From an uncultured Lachnospiraceae bacterium (GTDB lineage: Bacteria; Bacillota; Clostridia; Lachnospirales; Lachnospiraceae): a stretch of DNA of 9,634 nucleotides. The first letter of the stretch is position 1, and each line of letters starts with the position of its first letter. The notes under the pieces were generated by a model that searched no databases, had not been told where the DNA came from, and saw only the letters and a program-made list of their open reading frames with translations. This document shows, one piece after another, positions 5,090-9,634 of this stretch. The stretch covers positions 1 through 9,634 of the forward strand of contig CAMWTF010000067.1 of NCBI GenBank assembly GCA_947177105.1, given 5' to 3'. The translations under genes and the position numbers were made by a program.

Positions 5090-5809
5090 TCACCCTAATC
5101 CGCCGTCCAAGGTGATAATCTGCCCAGTCAGGTATTCGGGAGCCTGTACCAGCTGCAGGGCCAGCGCCGCCACCTCCTGGGGGGTGCCCAGACGATCCGC
5201 CGGGATTTCCTGGCGCAGGATCTCCAACTCCTCCTCTGAGAGGCAGCGGTTCATATCCGTGTCAATTACGCCGCAGGCTATGGCGTTGACCTGGATATGG
5301 CTGGGGGCCAGTTCCTTGGCCAGGGCCCGGGTAAAGCTGTTGACACCGCCCTTGGCCGCGCTGTAGGCCACCTCCATGGAGGCTCCCACATTGCCCCAGA
5401 TTGAGGAGATATTCAGAATATGACCGCCGCGCTGGGCCAGCATCAGAGGGATGGCATGTCTGCAGGTGTAGAAGCAGCCGTCCAGGTGAGTGGCCATGAT
5501 GCGGTGCCACTGCTGCGGCGTCATATCCTGCAGCAGTCCCATGTGGGCGATCCCGGCGTTGTTGACCAGCACATCCAACTGGTTTATCTGGGAAAACAGG
5601 GCAGCTACTGCCTCGCAGTCTCCGGAATCCACGGCGAAACAGCGGCAGGAGACAGTGTGGGAATCCTCCAATTTCCGGCCCAATTTTTTCAGTTCTTCCA
5701 TACTATGCAGACAGGTCAGCATCAGATCGTACCCAGCGGCGGCAAAAGCCTCCGCCATGGCCCGCCCGATGCCTCTGGATGCCCCTGTGATCAGTGCGGT
5801 TTTCTTCAT
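5090..5809 (-). CDS. ymfI: SDR oxidoreductase, probable EF-P 5-aminopentanone reductase (YmfI-like)
   Basis: Classical short-chain dehydrogenase/reductase of 239 residues, cytoplasmic, NADPH-type Rossmann fold. TGASRGIG is at 8-15, NNAG at 83-86, catalytic Ser136, Tyr149 and Lys153 in YSAAK, and the end is TGQIITLDGGLG. The place where FabG-type enzymes have Asn in N-L-x-G holds His108 (MATHLDG). With ISSIWGNVGASMEVAYSAAKG this resembles YmfI, the Bacillus enzyme that reduces 5-aminopentanone on elongation factor P, more than FabG. The ymfI call is from remembered family features and is less certain than the SDR call. Start: AGGGAGAG stands 9-11 bases before ATG. It is divergent from trxB and converges on tcdA across the island. 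A weak hairpin (5075-5094) overlaps its stop. Confidence 0.85.
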   Translation of the reverse strand: MKKTALITGASRGIGRAMAEAFAAAGYDLMLTCLHSMEELKKLGRKLEDSHTVSCRCFAVDSGDCEAVAALFSQINQLDVLVNNAGIAHMGLLQDMTPQQWHRIMATHLDGCFYTCRHAIPLMLAQRGGHILNISSIWGNVGASMEVAYSAAKGGVNSFTRALAKELAPSHIQVNAIACGVIDTDMNRCLSEEELEILRQEIPADRLGTPQEVAALALQLVQAPEYLTGQIITLDGGLG

Positions 5810-5904
5810 ATAAAACGACTCTCCCTATTTTTAGTTCTCCAACCGCCCTGTTTGTTCCCAAGCCGGCAGAGAAATATGGAACGACCGGACGGATAATCAC
5901 TATC

Positions 5905-5913
5905 AGTATAGCA
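5905..5913 (-). promoter_or_regulatory. Extended -10 element for the SDR gene
   Basis: On the minus strand TGC (5911-5913) directly precedes TATACT (5905-5910), forming an extended -10 promoter with no recognisable -35 box. The start of transcription would be near 5898, about 90 bases before the SDR start codon. Confidence 0.45.
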
Positions 5914-5923
5914 CATTTCCCCA

Positions 5924-6025
5924 TTGCTTTTCTACCTGTAAACTGATAAACTCATAGAATAATGGAAAAGATATACAGCATCTGTCAAGGCGCCAGAGCG
6001 ACCGGATGTTGTTCACGGATGCTGT
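5924..6025 (+). promoter_or_regulatory. Candidate trxB promoter and leader hairpin
   Basis: TTGCTT (5924-5929), 17 bases and TAAACT (5947-5952) preceded by TGA make a modest extended -10 promoter. In the leader, ACAGCATC (5975-5982) is the exact reverse complement of GATGCTGT (6018-6025), enclosing 35 bases that include the palindrome GGCGCC. No T-run follows. The promoter is a tentative call; the inverted repeat is certain but its role is unknown. Confidence 0.35.
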
Positions 6026-6071
6026 GTGCTGTCAGGGAAAATGTGGAACTCTAAATAGAAAGGAGATCACA

Positions 6072-6992
6072 ATGCAGGAAATATACGATTTGATTATTAT
6101 CGGTTCCGGGCCGGCGGGCTTGTCGGCGGCGGTGTACGGCATGAGGGCAGGGCTGAAGCTGTTGGTTATCGAGAAAAATCCCATGAGCGGGGGCCAGGTG
6201 CTTAACACCTATGAGGTGGACAACTACCTGGGGATGCCGGGCTTTAACGGCTTTGACATGGGCATGAAGTTCCGGGAACATGCGGACAAGCTGGGCACAC
6301 CTTTTATGGAGGCGGAGGTCACGGGCATCACGGACGGGGAGATTAAGAGCGTCCATACCACAGAGGGAGAGATACGGGCCAAGGCCCTGATCCTGGCCAC
6401 GGGCGCCCGCCACGCGCATCTGGAGGTACACGGGGAGGCGGAATTGTCCGGTATGGGTGTGTCCTACTGTGCCACCTGTGACGGCGCCTTTTTCCGGGGC
6501 AAGACTGTGGCAGTGGTAGGAGGCGGCGATGTGGCGCTGGAGGATGCCATCTACCTGACCCGTTTCTGCGAGAAGGTGTATCTGGTTCACCGCCGGGACG
6601 AGCTGCGGGGGGCGCATGTGCTCCAGGAGCAGCTGCGGTCTCTGCCGGGAGCGGAGATCCTCTATTCCCATGTGGTAAGGGAGATCCAGGGCCAGGGTGA
6701 GGTCACAGGCGTGTTGCTGGAGGATTTAAAGAGCGGTGAGCAGCGCACTCTGCCTGTGGACGGCGTGTTCGTGGCGGTGGGCATACGGCCGGAGACACAG
6801 CTGCTTGCTGGACTGGTGTCCTGTGATCAGGCAGGCTATGTGATCGCCGGCGAGGATGGCGCTACCGATGTGCCCGGCGTTTATGTGGCCGGGGATGTAC
6901 GTAAGAAGCTCTTGCGCCAGGTGGTGACGGCAGTGGCGGACGGCGCCAATGCCGTGACGGCGGCTGCGGCATGGATCGGCAGAAATAATTAA
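6072..6992 (+). CDS. trxB: Thioredoxin reductase
   Basis: Low-molecular-weight thioredoxin-disulfide reductase, 306 residues, FAD- and NADPH-dependent, cytoplasmic. It passes electrons from NADPH to thioredoxin. FAD site: IIGSGPAG at 9-16 and GGQVLNTYEVDNYLG at 40-54. Redox-active CATC at 133-136. NADPH site: GGGDVALE at 150-157 with HRRDELR at 173-179, the usual 2'-phosphate contact. C-terminal FAD motif: GVYVAGDVRKKLLRQVVTAV at 269-288. The length is typical. ATG 6072 is chosen because AAGGAG (6060-6065) is six bases upstream; the frame is open to 6006 but that extension is not family-like. No thioredoxin gene is adjacent. It is a single-gene unit closed by a terminator. Confidence 0.95.
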   Translation: MQEIYDLIIIGSGPAGLSAAVYGMRAGLKLLVIEKNPMSGGQVLNTYEVDNYLGMPGFNGFDMGMKFREHADKLGTPFMEAEVTGITDGEIKSVHTTEGEIRAKALILATGARHAHLEVHGEAELSGMGVSYCATCDGAFFRGKTVAVVGGGDVALEDAIYLTRFCEKVYLVHRRDELRGAHVLQEQLRSLPGAEILYSHVVREIQGQGEVTGVLLEDLKSGEQRTLPVDGVFVAVGIRPETQLLAGLVSCDQAGYVIAGEDGATDVPGVYVAGDVRKKLLRQVVTAVADGANAVTAAAAWIGRNN

Positions 6993-7025
6993 TATATTAA
7001 GAAAAATGAAATATTTATTTACTGG

Positions 7026-7055
7026 AAAAAGAAGCCATATCAGAGGCTTCTTTTT
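7026..7055 (+). terminator. Rho-independent terminator of trxB
   Basis: AAAAAGAAGCC (7026-7036) pairs with GGCTTCTTTTT (7045-7055) around an eight-base loop. The right arm ends in five T. It lies 33 bases after the trxB stop. Confidence 0.9.
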
Positions 7056-7123
7056 GCCTGGACAGGTTAAAAAGCTTGATATTTGTTGCGCTTTAGAGGT
7101 TTTTTGATATTTTATACATAGTG

Positions 7124-7152
7124 TTGACAATTTGTGCGGAGCGTGTTATAGT
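7124..7152 (+). promoter_or_regulatory. Near-consensus sigma-A promoter of the NlpC/P60 gene
   Basis: A perfect TTGACA (7124-7129), 17 bases and TATAGT (7147-7152), one mismatch from TATAAT. Transcription would begin near 7159, giving a leader of about 68 bases. This is the best promoter in the window. Confidence 0.85.
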
Positions 7153-7155
7153 TAA

Positions 7156-7201
7156 TAACGGATGTAACAATTTTGTAATTATTTCGGTAATGGATGTAAC
7201 A
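7156..7201 (+). promoter_or_regulatory. WalR (YycF) box with a repeated half-site in the leader
   Basis: TGTAAC (7163-7168), five bases and TGTAAT (7174-7179) match the WalR consensus TGTWAH-N5-TGTWAH at every defined position. The first half is part of a direct repeat, TAAyGGATGTAACA, at 7156-7169 and 7188-7201 (13 of 14 identical, period 32). The second copy therefore carries another TGTAAC half-site at 7195-7200, followed by a poor partner. The box lies just after the predicted transcription start, a place where WalR usually represses. WalR governs peptidoglycan hydrolase genes in Bacillus and Staphylococcus, which fits the gene downstream. Binding itself is inferred. Confidence 0.65.
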
Positions 7202-7226
7202 TTTGGTTTGATAGATGGAGGACAAA

Positions 7227-8462
7227 ATGCTTAGACGCACAGTGAAGATTACCGCATATGCATTATCTGCCGTTTTGCTCTGCACCGGTATGGACATAAA
7301 CGTACATGCTGCCACGGGAATTTCCTCAGTATTGCCCAGCGGCGGCATCAATATCGCTCTGGATAACGGAACGGGGCTGGAGAGTCTGCAGGATCAGAAA
7401 GGCGATAAAACTATACAGATTGAGACTGTAGTGGATGCGGAGCGGGTGGATGAAGCTAAGGCCGCAGCCGCAGCAGAGGCGTTAGCGCGGGAGAAGGCGC
7501 AAGAAGAGGAGATGTTCAAGAATCTGGTGATAGCCCAGGTGAACGCCTATGTGAATGTGAGAAGCCTCCCCAGCGAATCCGGCGAGGTTGTGGGAAAATT
7601 ATACATTAATTCAGCAGGAACTCTCCTGTCAAAGGAAAACGGCTGGTACCAGATTCGTTCCGGCAATGTGACTGGCTATGTGAAAGGTGAGTTTTGCGTG
7701 ACCGGCGAAGAAGCCATTTCGTTGGCCAGGCAGGTGGGTACAAGGATAGCCTCCGTGAACTGTGACGGTCTGTTTGTGCGAAAGGAGCCCAGCACGGAGA
7801 GCAAGAGACTGGGCATGGTGGCATATATGGACGACCTGCTGGTGCTGGAGGAGACAGACAGCTGGGTAAAGGTGGACACAGAGGAAGGCGATGGCTGGGT
7901 TTCCAGAGAATTTGTGGACTTACATACAGAGTTTGTGGAGGCTGAATCCAAGGAGGAGGAAGAGGCCAGACTTGCTAAGGAGGCGGCAGACAGGGCGGCA
8001 GCCAGAGAGGCGGCCCGGCAGGCACAGGCAGCGCAGGCGGCCCAGAATCAGGCGGCAGCGCCCCAGGGCAGCAGCCATGGTATTGATCCCTCCAGCGTCA
8101 CCATCAGCGGCGACAATGAGATGGGTGTAGCAGTGGCAAATTATGCGGTGCAGTTTGTGGGTGGCCCTTATAAATGGGGCGGCACCAGTCTGACCCACGG
8201 TGCGGACTGTTCCGGCTTCGTGATGAGCGTATACGCCGCATTTGGTGTGTCCCTGCCTCATTCCTCCTCTGCGGACAGAAAGCAGGGATATGCGGTGGAC
8301 GGTCTGGAGAATGCTCTGCCTGGAGATCTGATTTGCTACTCTGGTCATGTGGCTTTGTATATCGGTGATGGCAATATCGTACATGCATCCACCAGCAAGA
8401 CCGGCATCATCATATCCAAGGCGGATTACAAGAGAATCCTGGCTATCCGGCGTATCTTCTAA
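7227..8462 (+). CDS. Secreted NlpC/P60 peptidoglycan hydrolase with two SH3b domains
   Basis: Predicted extracellular cysteine endopeptidase that cuts peptide stems of peptidoglycan, 411 residues. Signal peptide 1-28: MLRR, a hydrophobic core ITAYALSAVLLCTG and a cut near NVHA. A short acidic Ala-rich helix lies near 70-95. Bacterial SH3 domain 1 is at about 101-157 (AYVNVRSLPS) and SH3 domain 2 at about 173-232 (LFVRKEPS, GWVSREFV). A Glu/Ala/Gln-rich linker spans 237-285 and the NlpC/P60 domain about 298-411. Catalytic residues are Cys328 in DCSGFV, His374 in GHVALYIG and His386 in VHAS. ATG 7227 is preferred to 7215 because GGAGG (7217-7221) is five bases before it. It is a single-gene unit with its own terminator. 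A WalR box in the leader suggests control by cell-wall state. Confidence 0.93.
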   Translation: MLRRTVKITAYALSAVLLCTGMDINVHAATGISSVLPSGGINIALDNGTGLESLQDQKGDKTIQIETVVDAERVDEAKAAAAAEALAREKAQEEEMFKNLVIAQVNAYVNVRSLPSESGEVVGKLYINSAGTLLSKENGWYQIRSGNVTGYVKGEFCVTGEEAISLARQVGTRIASVNCDGLFVRKEPSTESKRLGMVAYMDDLLVLEETDSWVKVDTEEGDGWVSREFVDLHTEFVEAESKEEEEARLAKEAADRAAAREAARQAQAAQAAQNQAAAPQGSSHGIDPSSVTISGDNEMGVAVANYAVQFVGGPYKWGGTSLTHGADCSGFVMSVYAAFGVSLPHSSSADRKQGYAVDGLENALPGDLICYSGHVALYIGDGNIVHASTSKTGIIISKADYKRILAIRRIF

Positions 8463-8527
8463 AACAACATATGCCCCACCACAGGCAAGGAATATGTGGG
8501 ACTAAAAAGAATAGAGAAAGCTGTGCA

Positions 8528-8563
8528 GAGAGCATCTTCTGAGAGGAGGATGCTCTCATTTTT
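8528..8563 (+). terminator. Rho-independent terminator of the NlpC/P60 gene
   Basis: GAGAGCATC (8528-8536) pairs perfectly with GATGCTCTC (8549-8557) over a twelve-base loop. ATTTTT (8558-8563) follows. It lies about 65 bases after the stop codon. Confidence 0.87.
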
Positions 8564-8773
8564 GCATAGTCAAATATCCGGTGGCAGAGCTGCGAGGCAT
8601 TTCCCGTCACTGCATTCGTCAAATGGATATGCTCACATGTGTACTTGGAGCATTGCATGCGGGAATGAAAAAATTGAAAAAGGACTTGCATGTTGGATGA
8701 GTTGTGCAACTTAACCAAAAAAATGACAAGTACCAATAAAACATCATTCTGTTAATGCACTTCCGTATGAAAG
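8564..8773. other. Non-coding stretch, nothing assigned
   Basis: First part of the long gap before hpf. I find no gene with a ribosome site (a 25-codon frame from ATG 8621 has none), no terminator and no tRNA. A structured RNA cannot be excluded: raiA-motif RNAs are known upstream of genes of this family in Firmicutes, but I cannot recognise that consensus by eye here. Confidence 0.4.
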
Positions 8774-8844
8774 TTATCCACCGCTTTGGAAACGCAAATA
8801 TGTCCAAAATGCATTTATGCACGGAGTTATGCACCTTATCCACA
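8774..8844 (+). promoter_or_regulatory. Cluster of four DnaA-box-like 9-mers
   Basis: All four are in the same direction: TTATCCACC (8774-8782), TTATGCACG (8815-8823), TTATGCACC (8827-8835) and TTATCCACA (8836-8844). The last is the perfect high-affinity DnaA box. The other three keep TTATNCAC and differ only in the final base. The last two abut directly. No dnaA, dnaN or rpmH is nearby, so a DnaA titration or transcription-control site is a better guess than the replication origin. Confidence 0.6.
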
Positions 8845-8872
8845 GGTTTTGGGGCGGAAAAACCATATTTTA

Positions 8873-8960
8873 GATATCGAAAACAGGAACGAGTGTTTTG
8901 TGTGATTCTACTAAAAATTTTATTTTAGGTCAAAAAAGCAATTTTCCTGTTGACAATATC
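8873..8960. repeat. AT-rich interrupted inverted repeat
   Basis: GATAT (8873-8877) and ACAGGAA (8883-8889) are mirrored by TTCCTGT (8944-8950) and ATATC (8956-8960), with five unpaired bases between the blocks on each side. CTAAAA (8911-8916) and TTTTAG (8923-8928) nest within the loop. The stretch is strongly AT-rich. It lies between the DnaA-type boxes and the hpf promoter and could be an unwinding region, an operator pair or an RNA stem. Confidence 0.45.
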
Positions 8961-8994
8961 GAAGTCAAAAATATGTAAAAAACTGGTTAAATTG

Positions 8995-9023
8995 TTGCAA
9001 AACAACTCTTATTATGGTATACT
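8995..9023 (+). promoter_or_regulatory. Extended -10 promoter of hpf
   Basis: TTGCAA (8995-9000), exactly 17 bases and TATACT (9018-9023), with TGG just before the -10 box. Start of transcription would be near 9030. The perfect short inverted repeat TTGTT-GCAA-AACAA (8992-9005) overlaps the -35 box and could be an operator. Confidence 0.65.
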
Positions 9024-9040
9024 TTTTATACAATAAAGCG

Positions 9041-9058
9041 GCTGCCCTTCCTGGCAGC
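9041..9058 (+). other. Hairpin near the 5' end of the hpf transcript
   Basis: GCTGCC (9041-9046) pairs perfectly with GGCAGC (9053-9058) around CTTCCT. It starts about ten bases after the predicted transcript start and has no T-run, so it is more like a 5' stabilising stem than a terminator. Confidence 0.4.
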
Positions 9059-9088
9059 GTAACGCAAAATCAGAAAGGAATGATCTGT

Positions 9089-9616
9089 ATGAAATTTGTG
9101 ATTGTTGGAAGAAATCTTGAAGTAACTCCGGGGTTAAGGGCAGCAGTGGAGGACAAGATCGGCAAGCTGGAGAAATACTTTAATCCTGATACAGAGGCCC
9201 ATGTGACGTTGAGTGTGGAGAAGGAGAGACAGAAGATAGAAGTGACGATCCCCGTAAAGGGCAGCATCATTCGTTCCGAGCAGGTCAGCAATGATATGTA
9301 TGTGTCCATCGACCTGGTGGAGGAAATTATTGAGCGGCAGTTGAAGAAGTACAAGAGCAAGATTGTGGACAAGCAGCAGAGCGCCAGTTTCTTCAGCAAA
9401 GCCTTTATGGAGAACGACTATATGGAGGACGAGGAAGTCAAGATCGTCCGCACCAAGAAATTTGACATCAAGCCCATGTACCCGGAGGACGCCTGCATCC
9501 AGATGGAACTGCTGGGACATAATTTCTTCGTGTTCTGCAACGCAGAGACAGACCAAGTGAATGTGGTATATAAGAGGAAGGGCGATACTTACGGGTTGAT
9601 TGAGCCGGAAGCGTAG
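9089..9616 (+). CDS. hpf: Ribosome hibernation promoting factor, long form (HPF/RaiA family)
   Basis: Long-form hibernation factor of 175 residues. The N-terminal S30AE domain (about 1-97; MKFVIVGRNLEVTPGLRAAV and the basic helix EEIIERQLKKYKSKI) binds the decoding centre of the 30S subunit. A linker at about 98-116 leads to the C-terminal dimerisation domain (117-174; RTKKFDIKPM, LLGHNFFVFCN, NVVYKRKGDTYGLIEPE), which joins two ribosomes into 100S particles. Short HPF of gamma-proteobacteria lacks this second domain. ATG 9089 is chosen because AAAGGA (9074-9079) is nine bases upstream; the frame is open to 9014 but that part holds the promoter and leader. Alone in its unit within the window. 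In many Firmicutes secA follows this gene, but that lies outside the window. Confidence 0.95.
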   Translation: MKFVIVGRNLEVTPGLRAAVEDKIGKLEKYFNPDTEAHVTLSVEKERQKIEVTIPVKGSIIRSEQVSNDMYVSIDLVEEIIERQLKKYKSKIVDKQQSASFFSKAFMENDYMEDEEVKIVRTKKFDIKPMYPEDACIQMELLGHNFFVFCNAETDQVNVVYKRKGDTYGLIEPEA

Positions 9617-9634
9617 AGATGTTTTAGCTCATAC

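Noticed and set aside
5075..5094. GGTGAAAA / TTTTCACC hairpin at the end of the SDR gene
   Set aside because: It overlaps the stop codon and no T-run follows on the minus strand, so it is not convincing as a terminator.
8774..8990. Chromosomal replication origin
   Set aside because: DnaA-type boxes next to AT-rich DNA are suggestive, but dnaA, dnaN, rpmH and gidA-type neighbours are absent, and four boxes are few for a Firmicute oriC.

Overview
The window looks like a chromosomal segment of a Gram-positive anaerobe of the class Clostridia, most likely family Lachnospiraceae. This is an inference from the protein styles (TcdA, YmfI-like SDR, thioredoxin reductase, long-form HPF), AGGAGG-type ribosome binding sites on almost every gene, a mid-GC core cut by an AT-rich patch, and a remnant of a Tn4451/Tn1549-type large serine recombinase.

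Layout. 1-257: tail of an unrecognised protein. 364-993: compact aminoglycoside-phosphotransferase-like kinase. 1130-1639: GNAT acetyltransferase, whose end runs into a 104-bp imperfect palindrome (1632-1735). A terminator-like hairpin (1771-1810) then precedes a small orphan gene (1851-2111), which has its own terminator (2121-2153). A good promoter (2185-2213) and a folded leader drive tcdA (2363-3091).

3092-5089 is foreign in character. It opens with the first 28 codons of a large serine recombinase (3155-3241), cut off abruptly. Next come two minus-strand genes, a GNAT enzyme and a CPBP intramembrane protease-like protein, in AT-rich DNA with their own strong promoter (4694-4722). A cluster of nested palindromes (4748-4853) ends it. 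The island sits between the converging core genes tcdA and an SDR (5090-5809, minus) that resembles the EF-P 5-aminopentanone reductase YmfI. Divergent to the SDR is trxB (6072-6992) with a clear terminator.

The right end concerns cell envelope and ribosome upkeep. A secreted NlpC/P60 hydrolase with two SH3b domains (7227-8462) has a near-consensus promoter followed at once by a sequence that fits the WalR (YycF) box exactly. A 626-bp non-coding gap then holds a terminator, a tight cluster of four DnaA-box-like 9-mers (8774-8844), an AT-rich interrupted inverted repeat and the promoter of hpf, the long-form hibernation promoting factor (9089-9616).

The genes do not form one pathway. They are separate short transcription units of housekeeping type (tRNA and EF-P modification, redox, cell wall, ribosome hibernation) with one mobile-element scar and two transferase genes of resistance-type families. 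I see no wholly new multi-gene system. The best leads are the DnaA-box cluster upstream of hpf, the WalR site, the truncated recombinase with its cargo pair, and the palindrome at the end of the first GNAT gene.
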